Assembly (NCBI GenBank): GCA_015501055.1
Contig: JADNYV010000411.1
Span: 1 to 30,873, forward strand
Length of the DNA: 30,873 nucleotides
Direction of reading: 5' to 3'
From: Mucidula mucida
Taxonomy: Eukaryota; Basidiomycota; Agaricomycetes; Agaricales; Physalacriaceae
Both the position numbers and the translations under genes were made by a program. Below the pieces are notes generated by a model that searched no databases, was not told the DNA's origin, and saw only the letters and a list, made by a program, of their open reading frames with translations. Each line of letters begins with the position of its first letter. The first letter of the stretch is position 1. Positions 1 to 11,120 of this stretch are shown here, piece by piece.

Positions 1-418
1 GAGAAATCGAAGCTAACCGTGGGAGATGTGCGAAGGCAATACAAGGGTACTGAATGTCAGAATGAGAGAGACGTGATGGCAAACCGGCAGGATGCATATG
101 AAGCATGGAGGTTCGGTCCTTGAGCGCGTATCAACAGGTTCAAAATCTTAAACTCCGCTGCCGCCGACCCACGTAAGAAGATGGTATTCTCCGTGTACGT
201 TCACCCGCATTGCCATGCAGTATAGCCTCCATCTCTTCTGATATCAATCTTGATAGATCCGGCCAAAAAGTTCTCTAACCTCTCCGTCTAAGTATGTCCA
301 GCAGTCCACACATTTGGATCAGTGCCGCTTCGAATCTAGCCTCTTATACTCTTCAAACTGGCTCTGTTTCTTTGATCTTCTCCAGGTGACTCGCAATATC
401 GTCTAACCAGCAACGGAA

Positions 419-2005
419 ATGGCCTCCCAGCAGGCTCTCGATCTTCCACTGATGTTAGTTGACGCTCTGACCTCCCCGTCATATACTGACCATGCCGCCT
501 CTAGTACTGGCCCGCTCGTATGGAAAGTTAGTTATGTAGGTGCATTAGATACTTACCGTTTCCCTGCAGCTCTATGGCGGCCTTTTCAATTGGGCGCTTA
601 TGGGTGTCCTCTGTGTCCAGCTTTGTGAGACACCTCTACGCAAATAAAGGCCAGACAACTCAAGCTCTATTGCTAGATCTGTATACCCTTTGGTATTTCA
701 AGACAGACAGGAAGCGTCTTGTCGGTCTCGGTATGCTTTTGAGTTCTTCATTGGTCGCCTATACTCAGACGCTGTTCAGTTTACGGCCTCTTTGTGGTAG
801 AATTGGCTCAAACTGCCCTAACCACGCATACGGTTACTACCATTCTTGTCTCACAATGGGGCGACTTTAGTGCTCTCGCCGTCACCCCTTGGAGCGCCGT
901 CTCATCACCCATTACCGGCGGCATTGGTTAGTAGCTGTTCTCTTCCTCGATGTAACGACATCTAATACATGTTTGCAGTTGCTTGTATCGTTCAACTATT
1001 CTTCGCTTGGTGCATTCTTTCACCCCTCTGAAAGTAGGATACTTACTTTCCCTGTAGGAGGATCAAGACATTGGGTTCTCGCTTGCTATTCACTTATCTC
1101 TCCGCATTCGTTGCCCTGGTAAGTGAGTCGTGTGATTGAGCAGACGAGACGCTGTGCTGACGGCCGCCGGTCTAATAATGTTAGGTCTCCTTGACGCAGT
1201 GCGCTGCGGCTTTGGCGTTTGGTATTATGGTACGTTTTTCCGAAACGTGAGACCAATGAAGCTAACCTATCGTGCAAGTTTGCTAGTCCCAAGTACGGAA
1301 AAGAAGCCGCGAATCTACGAGATCTGAACAATGTTGGGGAGGCATGTACTGTATCACGTTGAAGGAGTTCCATTCATGAGCGTTTCTCTCAGATCTGGGT
1401 CATCACTGCTTTCTGCTGCGATACCGTGATTGCTCTGATCCTGACCTACATCGTGAGTCGTCGTACGGACCGTTGACTGCCCGATGCTGAGACCTATCTC
1501 GTAACCCAGCTGTGGACCTTCAAGTCCACAATGATGACCCAAAGCGGAAATTTGCTCAACACAATTATCATTCGTACGATCCAGAGTGGGACGATCACGG
1601 CCGTCGTTTCTTGCTGCCATATTATCTTATTCCTGAGGCTCCCAATGACTTACCTTCACTTAGTACCGTATGACTTCAGTCTTCTGCTTTTGTGCGTGCT
1701 GACATCTCTTGCGTCTAACAGGCTCTATACTGTCGGGAAACTGTGCGAATTTTCCCGAGACTCTGCGAATAACACCACTCACAAATACTTTCTGTAGTTA
1801 CTCGAACATCCTCCTCGCGAATCTCAACGGACGACAGCGTATGAAAGCCCATTCCACAGTCGTATTGGAGAATTCGTATCCGCTGCCCTTTGATCAGCCA
1901 GGTTCCTTCTGTGCAGCAGAGGACACGGTGACCCGTGGAAGCAACTCGCACGGTACTAGAGACATAGTAATAACCATTATGTCGTATACACCGGCGGGAA
2001 ACTGA
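419..2005 (+). CDS. DUF6534-type seven-helix membrane protein (first paralogue)
   Basis: Spliced gene. The start is the ATG at 419, followed by MASQQALDLPLMLVDAL. The first intron (527-569) joins TGPLVWK to LYGGLFNWALMGVLCVQL, the first membrane segment of the family. Further introns (625-676, 731-779, 927-978, 1010-1057) keep frame and give DRKRLVGL, then a hydrophobic FVVELAQTALTTHTV stretch, then QLFFAWRIKTLGSRLL. Later exons give SLTQCAAALAFGIM and IWVITAFCCDTVIAL. The C-terminal family signature GKLYSNILLANLNGR comes after an intron ending near 1797. One donor, after the codon at about 1339, appears to be GC rather than GT. The family is a fungal plasma-membrane-like group of unknown function, greatly expanded in agaricomycetes. 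A paralogue lies at 6997-8529 on the other side of the GMC oxidase gene. Exon boundaries were assigned by eye, so some may be wrong. Confidence 0.8.
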
Positions 2006-3026
2006 CATTGATGCCTCCGTAGGCTTCAGCTTACAAAGTCAGGTCTAACTTACTTCCTGTCAACGTGTAGGCGGTCCAAACCAGGGGCTCTGCTTTCGGT
2101 TTGTTAGAAGTAGTTACCTGACAGAAATAACGCAGGAACTTGTATTTTACACGGTTTGGCAAGAATCAATGCTACTATCTTGATTTCGGAAGCTCCACTG
2201 GCGTACTGTGCTCATTATGGCGCCCATAACATCATGTGAAGGACAAGACTATTTTTGTAAGACATCCTGAGAATGAAGAGCAGAGATACGCGCCCAGACT
2301 TGATCATCTTACCCTGGTAGGGGGTGTAAAGTCGGTACCACGCGTGGAGAATCGTATAGAGCCCGCGACCAGACCGGCTGCGTTGAGTATCGTCCTCGTC
2401 GCTGGGCGTTACAGATAGTTTGCGAGTAGTAACGCGTGTTCTTTCTTTCTGGAGCCGAAGTCGATGCGCTCTCGTAGGCCTGCGGCTCTGCCCGTGGTAG
2501 TCACGTTCCCGCCGGCAGATGCCGGTACACGTAGGGGCGTCTAGGCTAGGCACAAAAAAGCCGCCAAGATGTCCAACGGTCAACAACTCGATCCCGGATG
2601 AAATGGCCGTACTAAGTAGATCTAAATCCTTCCAAAATCTGTATTGTATGCTGATGGAACGTCAGCTGCACCTTTGTTGGACGCGGGCGGCTGTTTATGT
2701 CCCCGATCAGCAAAGGTGCATCTCCCGCTGCATCTCCCGCTACAGTCCCGCTACCACACTCAAAACGACATTTGTCTATATCTTGTTCTTAATTGGTGAT
2801 GTCTACTGTTACGTGAAGTGTGTTTGATGTGGATCTTGGGCATCAAAGTCCGAAGGCATAGGACAACTTATGTGCAGTTCAGCGCAAGACCTTCTATCCT
2901 GATCTTCTGGTCATCTTCGGTCCCTGGAGCGAAGACCTCGTTGGAATGGCGAACAGGTTTGTTCGCGTTAATTACTCCATCAACTAACGTTTCCCCTCTC
3001 TTTCCTGCTCTCACAATCTCGTTGAT
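2006..3026. other. intergenic; no recognised gene
   Basis: Spacer between the first membrane protein gene and the GMC oxidase gene. Open frames of up to about 120 codons exist on both strands, but none has a recognisable motif or plausible splicing. It contains a 10-bp inverted repeat (2667-2676 with 2711-2720) followed by a short imperfect tandem repeat of a CATCTCCCGCTR-like 12-mer at about 2717-2752. The last few hundred bases should hold the GMC oxidase promoter; they are pyrimidine-rich just before the ATG. Confidence 0.5.
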
Positions 3027-5359
3027 ATGATTTTTAACCTTTTCGCTTGTCTCTTTTTTCTTCTACCCAGATCGACGAACGCGAGACTTGTCGCGACGCC
3101 ATCCCGCGCAGAGTACGACATTATCATCGTGGGCGGTAGTCAATCCTGCTTTTTCGTCCATCCCTCGCTGACTTCAGTGCAGGCGGAACAGCTGGCAGTG
3201 TACTGGCTAACCGTCTCACTGAGCGCCACAATGTTTCAGTATTGGTGATCGAAGCCGGGATCAAGTCTGTTCTGGTTTCTGCTTAATGCCTTTGCATTTA
3301 CCGTTCCAACAACAGCAACGCTGGGATCCTGGACGCGGAGGTACCATTTCTCGCAACAAGACTTCCTGGCACTAGCGTGGATTGGAATTATACCACTGTC
3401 CCCCAAGGTAATTTCTTCTTTACCATGACATTTAGTACATACCTGATCATCTACTGTAGCAGGCCTCAATGGTCGTACCCTGCACATCGAACGCGGCTTC
3501 GTATTAGGAGGAAGCAGTACTGTTAGTAAGTTGCCTTGCCTGTTCATTCTGCGCCTACCTCCCAAATGATATCAAGACTACATGGCATGGAACCGCTGCT
3601 CCGACGACTTCTGGAACTCCATGGCTGCTGCATCTTTGAACCCAATCTGGGCGTGGAAAAATATGGAGTGGTATTGGCGAAAGGTACTCCTTCTCAATTC
3701 AGACAATATTTTGCTCGCACTCAACATGTACACCCGCTCCATTAGACCTCAACCCTTGTCCCACCAGCAGACGGTCACGACACCACCTATCAGGTAGATC
3801 CTGACGTGCACGGTTTCGGGCCCGTGCGAACCAGTGTCCCAGGTTTCAAATCCGACTTGGAGGATCGCGTGGTCAGCTCTGCTAAGCTTCTTGGAGGTCA
3901 ATTCTCTTACAATCGGGATATCAACGCCGGAAATCCCCTCGGAATCGGTATGGTTTATGGACTTTGACCCGCACCCACTGGCAGCTACTAAGAGCTTATA
4001 TAGGCTACGTGCAAAGCGCGGTCGGTAATGGAACGCGGAGCTCAGCCGCTACAGCATACCTGCAACCGGTCTTGGAAAGACCGAATCTCGACGTTGTTAT
4101 TTTGACTCGCGTCACACGCGTGTTTGGGCAGAAAGATCCGTGGCACATTGATTCTGTAGAAATAGCTACTGCGGCGGACGGTGAGGTGTACTATCTTCTC
4201 GACAAATTTGTTCTTCATATGATTCAGGACCTCGAACGACTATCCGAGCTAACAAGGAGATAATACTGAGCGGTGGCGTCTACGGTATGTGCTTTATATG
4301 ATACGCTCTGATTCAAAAAAAACCTCATGAACTGTAATAGGATCTATGCAAGTCCTGTCACTCTCTGGCATAGGCCCACAAGACGTCCTCAACCCACTCG
4401 GGATCAACGTCCTCGTGGACGCCCCTGCCGTTGGCGCGAACCTCGTCGACCATCCTCTAGTCGGGAGCTACTTTTCCGTCAACTCCAACCGCACTTGGGA
4501 TGTTCTCCTCCGCAATGAGACCATCTTCGACGAAGACTTAGACGAATGGCTGACCAAGAAGCAGGGATTGTTTGTCGACACAGCTTCAAACACTGTAGGG
4601 TTTTTCAAACTTCCTACGTTTGAGACATTCGACCCGTCGACTGGCCCAAAGTCTGCGAATACAGAGTTGCTCTTTTTCGTATGTCGTCTTCTGAATCGTA
4701 TTAGTACTATGCAACTATTCACGCGAGTGAATAGAACGGGTTCGAGTCACCATTTGGCCCCATGGGAGTACCAACAACGGGATCGTATATGACTGTGGTA
4801 TCTGCTGTCGTCTCGCCTACCTCTCGTGCGTGTGATCCGTTTGTCGTAGAGCTTCAACTGATGTAGTAGTTGATACAGGCGGAAACACCGCCATCGTGTC
4901 CAACAATGTCTGGGACGCACCAAGAATTGACCTCAAAATTTACGATACACAATACGACATCGACGCCATGGTCCAATCAATGAAGGACGCCCAAACAATC
5001 GCTTCATCCAAGCCATGGGCAGACTACAATTTGGGTCTTTTCGGCGACCTCGCGAACACGACCACTGATGCAGATCTTGCTTCGTATGCAAGGAAGTTTT
5101 CTGTTACCGTTGACCACTCCCTCGGGACACTAAGGATAGGAGAGGTCGTTGATTCTGAGCTCAAAGTGAAAGGTGTCTCAGGTCTGAGGGTGGTGGATGC
5201 GTCGATTTTAGTACGTGCAGTCCCCAGGATCTTGGTGTAAGCGCTGACTGAACACAGCACACGGCACCTGAATGCCACCCGCAAGCCGTTGTTTATATGA
5301 TTGCGGAACGGGCGGCCCAGTTGATCAAGGACGAGTACTTTCCCTGCCAGTGCGAATGA
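3027..5359 (+). CDS. secreted GMC oxidoreductase, aryl-alcohol-oxidase-like (AA3_2)
   Basis: FAD-dependent alcohol oxidase or dehydrogenase of the glucose-methanol-choline family. The ATG at 3027 opens a hydrophobic signal peptide (MIFNLFACLFFLLPRSTNA). EYDIIIVGG then splices to GTAGSVLANRL, completing the GxGxxG dinucleotide fold, with the acidic end of the fold in SVLVIEAG. Later exons give the family signature RGFVLGGSSTV, DPDVHGFGPVRTSVPGF, GNPLGIG, the second GMC signature SLSGIGPQDVLNPLGI, and PRIDLKIYDTQYD. The C-terminal half has the first catalytic His in TVDHSLGT and SELKVKGVSGLRVVDASIL. A last intron (about 5237-5259) leads to APECHPQAVVYMIAERAAQLI, with the second catalytic His, and a TGA at 5357-5359. 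At least eight introns are needed; all checked junctions keep frame. In wood and litter decay fungi these enzymes oxidise aryl or polyunsaturated alcohols and make hydrogen peroxide. The exact substrate cannot be read from sequence. Confidence 0.88.
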
Positions 5360-6996
5360 TACTAAGTACAGCACATCTGTGTAAATCGTTAAACAAAACA
5401 GACAGCACCGCTAGCGCTGGATGCCACATAGTAGTTCGACTTGTGTGAGAGAAATACATTCGCCTCGTACAGTGATAGTATCCAAGCGTAGCGCCGCAGG
5501 AAGGAGACGCTGCGTTACACGTTTGCGGGAGTTGTTGCTCGCTAGTCTTTGCGACTACATTGATTTGTACGTCCGAAATGAATTTCAGTGAAGCGTAGGC
5601 ACACAAGCGCCATGACTGAGTAAAGCAAACCCCGAAGTAAGATGAAAGAACGAATGTTCTGATATCAGCAAAGTTTTCAAGAATGGAAGAGTCTCGAATA
5701 CAACAGAAGTACTAACCGGGGCTCAGGATTCAGCCGTAGCGGTTACATATCATGCCGATGTACCGTGAAGCTCGGAAGAAGAGTTAATTCAGGTGGCAAT
5801 CGGATTGGACATCGATATCTCTCAGACGGTGAGAAGTTGCTAGGACCTGAAGGTGATGATGACTGCTATCGTCGTCATTTCATTGGCGTGGTATATGGAC
5901 ATGGCGAGAAAATCAAAACACGTAGCATATACCATTGCCAGGTAGAAGTGATTAATGCGGGCGTGAAATGCCATCATACCATGACGGAGACCGTGGTGAA
6001 CTTCGCCAACAGTGGCATCTGTAAATAGCCTTCAAATAGGTGCTCAGTGTGTCGTCAACGTCGTAAGAGGTGGTGTCCGGGTTTGAACTGAGGGGCCGCA
6101 CAGAAGTTGCACGAAGCCAAAGGCGAAACGTAGGAAGGTCGGTCCCCATGCTCCGGCTATCGGTACCTCTAGCCTGAGGCCTGAGGGCGTCGTGAGGAAG
6201 ACACTGGGACTGAGTGTCAACATGGACGTTAAAATAACCTGGGATGCAACTTAAATACTAGGAAGAACCGTTAACTAGGGTTAGGGTTTTCGTGGCTTCA
6301 GATTTCACAGTGGTCACGAGAATGTGAAATCTAAAGCCTCGCCTGTGGCTGTGCATTGCCTGTGTTTATGCCCAGTGGCCATTGAAAACAAAGGCTTCGG
6401 GTGGCTGGGCGACAGCGGATATTCTTGTGCCGTGGCGTAGGTGGTGCTTTAGGAGCGGACATGTAACGGGCAGCGGGGTGCCCAGCTATAGCATCCCATC
6501 GAACTTCAAGTGATGGTAAGAGGTACTGCATCTAAGCAAAACCGTTTCCAGAAATCGCGGAAATGGACACCACTGAAGCGCATATCAGAGCAACCACGAA
6601 ACAAGTTTGAAATGCGAAGCTCGTGTATCGGTAGAAGCTCACAACATGCCCAATGATCTCCGACTCGCTGCCAATCAGTGCTCATGTGAGTGACTTCTCT
6701 TCCTTAGATTCCTTATCCCACGTTTCTCTGGTCCTCTTGAACAGGTTAACCACTAACCAATGTTCTTCTAATACAAGGTAACAGCCGTGAACGCTGCCGC
6801 AAGGGCTATTGGGCATCATGCTGGCATGAAATGAATGCCCGATACCGTTTAAAAATGGTTTGGCAACATGAATGGACGCCAGAAGGGCGTTAAACCCTCC
6901 TTTTCACTTCTCCGGACAGTTTGTCCCCGGAGCTCTTTCGCGCCTATCATAGCTGCGACACACATGACTCGAGGCGGGTATAACCAAGGAGGTTAT
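5360..6996. other. intergenic; no recognised gene, one hairpin
   Basis: About 1.6 kb with no frame I can assign. An 87-codon open frame on + at 5765-6028 and a 66-codon one on - at 6331-6531 show no family motif. Two small structures are visible: a near-perfect inverted repeat at 6292-6340 and a two-unit telomere-type motif, TAGGGTTAGGGTT, at 6276-6288. An ATG at 6868 opens a frame leading into the next gene, so the upstream limit of that gene could lie inside this stretch. Confidence 0.5.
6292..6340. repeat. imperfect inverted repeat (hairpin)
   Basis: The left arm at about 6292-6309 (GTGGCTTCAGATTTCACA) pairs with the right arm at 6323-6340 (TGTGAAATCTAAAGCCTC) with two mismatches. The loop is about 13 nt. 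It lies in an intergenic stretch with no gene call. It could be a degraded transposon end or a chance palindrome. Confidence 0.6.
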
Positions 6997-8529
6997 ATGT
7001 CGCTGACCTCAATCGGCGCCTACGAGCAGACCATGGCACCAGTCCAGATTCCAGGTGTGGAGAATCTCTCGTTGATGTAAGCGCTTCTACACTTTGCACC
7101 GTCTTCAACCCACTCAAGTGCATATAGAACGGGCCCGTATGTCTTGGGGTACATGTGGAGCTACTGCTTATATGGCGTGCTCATCGTTCAAGTTTGTACG
7201 TATATCTTGCTCCGTGTTCATATCCCAACTTTGCTCAATCGTATTTAGACATGTACTCTCAACAGTTCCCGAACGACAGAAGAGCTCTCAAGATCTTGGG
7301 TAAGCTATCTCCGCCCGTTTCAATGTACCTCATCTTTATCGATCTAGTCTGGTCGCTATTCTTCCTTGAAACGCTTTTTACCGTCTTCATGACCATTGCC
7401 GCATGTAAAACTTTCGGTTCTGGATGGGGGGACGTCAATGCGATTCTTGTGTTCGACTGGTCCTGGAGTCCGCTACCAGCGCTTTCCAGCTTCAGTACAC
7501 TAGCTCCTACGCGGTCTTTTCCGCTATACTAACGTTCCGACAGTGGGTGGGATGGCACAGTCCTTTTACGCGTGGCGCATCTATCGGATGACCAAGAGCA
7601 TCTGGCTGGTGGGACTCATCGAATTGGTAAGTACCACGAAACTTCTTAGGATATTCTTCGACTAACTATGGCCTTTCAGGTTATGCTGATGCAACTTACG
7701 GCAACGTTTCACTTCGACATTGCTGTCAGTTTACCTTGCTGCCCTGATTTCCCCGCATTTTTCTCAATTGAGCTTCTGCAGTACTTCAGCGGAAGTCGTC
7801 TAGTCCTCGAGCTGTACCAATTCTCCGACGAGATCACTGTATGATGTTTTTCTGTGAGCTTGGCCTGAAGCTAAAGACCCTCACACATCAGATCTGGCTG
7901 GCTGGTAGCGCGACGTGCGATCTCATAATAACGGTATCGCTAGTGTTTCTTCTCCATAAACGCAAACCTGCTAGCCATGGTATCGCCTCGGGCTTCCTGT
8001 CTACGACGGACCTCGTAAACAAACTCATTCGCTTCAATATGGAAACTGGCATGATCACGTGTTTGGGAGCCATTACAGAACTAGCCCTGTTTCTCAGTAC
8101 ACATCAGTATAACTTTCACCTCATTCTCTTCCTTATGCTAGGAAAACTGTGCGTTGACCTGGATGTACGCGTACAAAGGCTGACATGCCCTGATCTAGAT
8201 ACTCCAACACGCTCATGGCGACACTCAACTACCGTGATCCCATGCGACAAGCCCACGACGTTGTCGTTCACGCACAAAGCGCCTTCTGGGCTGACGAGGA
8301 CGTAAACCGCAGGCCGAAATTTAAGATGCCCGACCGCAGACTGGACGTGACGTGCACGACCGAAATGACGACAACAGTCGCCGATAGTATGATGCTTCAG
8401 GTAGATTTGGCTCTGTTCAGCAAGCGGGAAACTGACATTGCCCAGGACTTTGATAATCACGATCGCGAAGAAAGGCAAACTGAAGGAGATAAACCTGAAG
8501 AGAAGGCGAGAATAGGTGACATTGATTAA
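6997..8529 (+). CDS. DUF6534-type seven-helix membrane protein (second paralogue)
   Basis: Spliced gene of the same family as the gene at 419. I chose the ATG at 6997 (MSLTSIGAYEQTMAPVQI), which starts shortly before the first helix. ATGs at 6964 and 6868 are in frame and could also serve. After an intron at 7078-7131 come GPYVLGYMWSYCLYGVLIVQV, DMYSQQFPNDRRALKIL, LVWSLFFLETLFTVFMTI, SGWGDVNAILVFDWSW, VGGMAQSFYAWRIYRM, VMLMQLTATFHFDIA, IWLAGSATCDLIITVSLVF and, late in the protein, MLGKL joined to YSNTLMATLNYR. The last block is the conserved C-terminal motif. The tail of about 90 residues is hydrophilic and Glu/Asp-rich, as expected for a cytoplasmic tail, ending in ARIGDID. Seven hydrophobic segments are visible. 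The role is unknown; fungal members are sometimes described as receptor-like, which I cannot support from sequence. Confidence 0.82.
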
Positions 8530-9119
8530 GCACACAACCTGCATTCGCAGGAAGGGATGGTTTACAGAGTTCGAAGATTCAAAGATAGTAACTATTTTTC
8601 CACGCTGTTATAACAGTTGTTCTAGATCTTGTATCATCGAGAGGAGAACGTGGATGCAGCAATGACATGAGGTGCAACACTGACGAGAGGGACTCATCCG
8701 GTATTTGACCGCGCGCATCAGAGAGTAGACATTCCTCTGTCACGAGGAAGTGCACCAGATCTCGTAGGTCTCGTCATGGCCTGGGGTGTCAGCGATCTCT
8801 GGACGGGACACAATGCACAAAGTTTGGGCGCTGGTGGTCGATGATTGACAAACGGTCCACGAGACGCAGTGACGAGGTGAGTTCATGATGCTCGGTCCGG
8901 CTTCCGCCTCTTGCCTCTTGCTTTTTGCTTTACCGAAAAAACGGTTCCACTTTACCATTGAAGGGCTTGGCTCGACCGTATGATTTCGCGTGACCGTCCC
9001 TTTGTTTGACATCCTGCTCCCGCAGGTGTCTGTTGACGCGCTTGCTCCGAAGGTTGCCCGCATAGGCATTGTTGGGCACCAGCAAAGTCTTCTGGGTCAA
9101 GGTAGACTTTTTCACCGTG
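8530..9119. other. intergenic; unassigned open frames on -
   Basis: Lies between the second membrane protein gene and the first MITE. On - there are overlapping open frames at 8740-9069 and 8930-9115. The second reads as a basic, Arg/Lys-rich peptide containing NAYAGNLRSKRVNRHLREQD. I do not recognise it. It could be the remnant of a gene cut by repeat insertion, or chance. Confidence 0.4.
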
Positions 9120-9121
9120 TA

Positions 9122-9365
9122 CTGTAGCGTTTCGACCGTAACTTCACAGCCTGTGACCCATTATGGTCTGAAGTTACAGCGAACAGCTTCACAGACCCTT
9201 AAATTGCCTTTTTTGGACAGTTCCGCTTATAGCGGGACCTGAAATTTCCTTATTTGGAGGCTCGTGCCTGACCAAAGTGGTCCGTGACCCGTTATGATGT
9301 ATATATAGCTTCACTTCAAAGACCCCCGTGACCCGTTATGTGAATTTGCGGTCGAAACACTACAG
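9122..9365 (-). mobile_element. 244-bp MITE, copy 1 (Tc1/mariner-like, TA target)
   Basis: A non-coding element with terminal inverted repeats CTGTAGCGTTTCGACCG and CGGTCGAAACACTACAG, flanked by the dinucleotide TA on each side (9120-9121 and 9366-9367). The inverted repeat extends to about 27 bp with a few mismatches. It is the reverse complement of copy 2, with only two differences in 244 positions by my count. TA duplication and small size fit a MITE mobilised by a Tc1/mariner-type transposase. There is no coding capacity. The motif GTGACCCRTTATG occurs three times inside (9153-9165, 9284-9296, 9328-9340). Confidence 0.9.
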
Positions 9366-9470
9366 TATATATATAAAGAGTCTGTGGCTGTGTAAACAAT
9401 AGAATGGCTTAAAGTTAAACAAAAGGCAGTGTGGATTGTGTCATGGGGTAATGGACAGGCTGATGGACTA

Positions 9471-9714
9471 CTGTAGTGTTTCGACCGCAAATTCACATAA
9501 CGGGTCACGGGGGTCTTTGAAGTGAAGCTATATATACATTATAACGGGTCACGGACCACTTTGGTCAGGCACGAGCCTCCAAATAAGGAAATTTCAGGTC
9601 CCGCTATAAGCGGAACTGTCCAAAAAAGGCAATTTAAGGGTCTGTGAAGCTGTTCGCTGTAACTTCAGACCATAATGGGTCACAGGCTGTGAAGTTACGG
9701 TCGAAACACTACAG
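9471..9714 (+). mobile_element. 244-bp MITE, copy 2
   Basis: Same element as at 9122-9365 but in opposite orientation, starting CTGTAGTGTTTCGACCG and ending CGGTCGAAACACTACAG. It is flanked by TA at 9469-9470 and 9715-9716. It differs from the inverted copy 1 at about two positions. The two copies are separated by about 100 bp, so the pair could fold into one long hairpin. Confidence 0.9.
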
Positions 9715-9716
9715 TA

Positions 9717-10297
9717 TACCTGGATCAGGCCTGGGCCAAGGCAGTGCGGACCGGACCCGAAGTGTATGATATGTGATGATGGAAGAGTGTGGCATTGACA
9801 CAATGATGAGGTGGACTGAGGTGGGGGCAACAGAATAGAGGTAATTCATGACAACGCCCTTCATCCTTCCTCCTTCTCATTTGTACAAAAATTTCCAAAA
9901 GCTAGAATATCCCATGGAGCAAGTGCGATACCTACAATAACCGATGTGAATGTAATGTGAACACTACTAAGGAATTTGCATACTTAGAGTGCTTGCCATG
10001 GGGATGATTTTGTGTTTGGCCACCCTGTCCATAATGTTCCAGTATTCTTTTTGGGAGATAACAAATAGTGTCTTGGCGTATATTTGAGCATACATGTTTG
10101 CTCTGAAAACTACCCATGCTGGGGCATCTGAAATACCCTGCAAGTAGTATTATCAAGATATAGAATATGCAGTAGACAAGACGAAGACAGACCAGATACA
10201 GAACTTTTCCTTAGGTAACAAGGTGATGAAGACTGTTTATTACCTCTTTAATGGGTGTCTCAAAGTCCCACTAGTGCACATAGAGGATGTGGACATA
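9717..10297. other. repeat-rich spacer between MITE copies
   Basis: AT-richer than the flanking gene regions. A 74-codon open frame on - (9932-10156) has no motif I recognise. The nearby transposons make a decayed element plausible, but nothing in the sequence proves it. Confidence 0.35.
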
Positions 10298-10541
10298 CTG
10301 TAGCGTTTCGACCGCAAATTCACATAACGGGTCACGGGGGTCTTTGAAGTGAAGCTATATATACATCATAACAGGTCACGGACCACTTTGGTCAGGCACG
10401 AGCCTCCAAATAAGGAAATTTCAGGTCCCGCTATAAGCGGAACTGTCCAAAAAAGGCAATTTAAGGGTCTGTGAAGCTGTTTGCTGTAACTTCAGACCAT
10501 AATGGGTCACAGACTGTGAAGTTACGGTCGAAACGCTACAG
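10298..10541 (+). mobile_element. 244-bp MITE, copy 3
   Basis: Same length and orientation as copy 2, with ends CTGTAGCGTTTCGACCG and CGGTCGAAACGCTACAG, flanked by TA at 10296-10297 and 10542-10543. About four substitutions separate it from inverted copy 1. The identical lengths and near-identity indicate recent spread of the family. Confidence 0.9.
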
Positions 10542-10543
10542 TA

Positions 10544-11019
10544 ATAGGTCTGTAAAATGGTTCTGTGGCCATAGTGCTGTTACAGAAATAGAGGGAAACA
10601 TAGATGGATTTCCTTCATATGCTATGCCAGGCTCTGCAATCTGCGGAACACAATGGTGTCACTATGCTTGTCTTTGCTTTCTATGAGAAACCGTTGAAGG
10701 TAGTGTTATAAGAAATGGTAACACAGGAAGCACTGTCACAAGATGCACAAACAGGTCTTACTTGCTGAGCAGGTAGAACAGTTTGCTCTAAAGCAACTGA
10801 GTGAAGTATCATTGCCTACAGTACATGTCTTATATACCTCTACAATGATACTAGAACATTCTAAGGGTGAGTCAAGGATAAGTAAGCTACATGGTCTAGA
10901 TGAGCCACGAAGGTGCTCATATATTGTAACAGGTAGCACCACTAACTTCTAAGCAATGAGGATTGGTAAGTTGGTAGATAGGAATCAACACATATACATA
11001 TCGGCGACGTGGTCAAGTG
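10544..11019. other. spacer left of the retrotransposon; no recognised gene
   Basis: Overlapping open frames on both strands (about 68 codons each at 10736-10952) have no recognisable domain. The five bases next to the LTR are AAGTG (11015-11019). They do not match the five bases on the far side of the 3' LTR. Confidence 0.4.
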
Positions 11020-11112
11020 TGTTATGAATTGCCATATTTTCACATTTTCACATCTTATCATATCTTATTGGGGGCCTTGTCTTATCAACCAACAGACTGT
11101 TTCATCATCCGT

Positions 11113-11120
11113 TTTGTCAC
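11113..11120 (+). repeat. left 8-bp target duplication of the hAT element
   Basis: TTTGTCAC, repeated exactly at 12570-12577. In the uninterrupted 3' LTR this 8-mer occurs once (around 17972-17979), which confirms that it was duplicated on insertion. Confidence 0.92.

Noticed and set aside
1029..1031. apparent in-frame TGA in the first DUF6534 gene
   Set aside because: It lies inside a normal 48-nt intron (1010-1057); splicing gives FFAWRIKTLG in frame.
2215..2586. 123-codon open frame on -
   Set aside because: No motif, no splice context, and composition like the surrounding spacer.
9122..9714. inverted MITE pair read as the ends of one larger transposon
   Set aside because: Each copy has its own complete inverted ends and TA flanks, a third copy stands alone, and the 100-bp spacer has no coding capacity.
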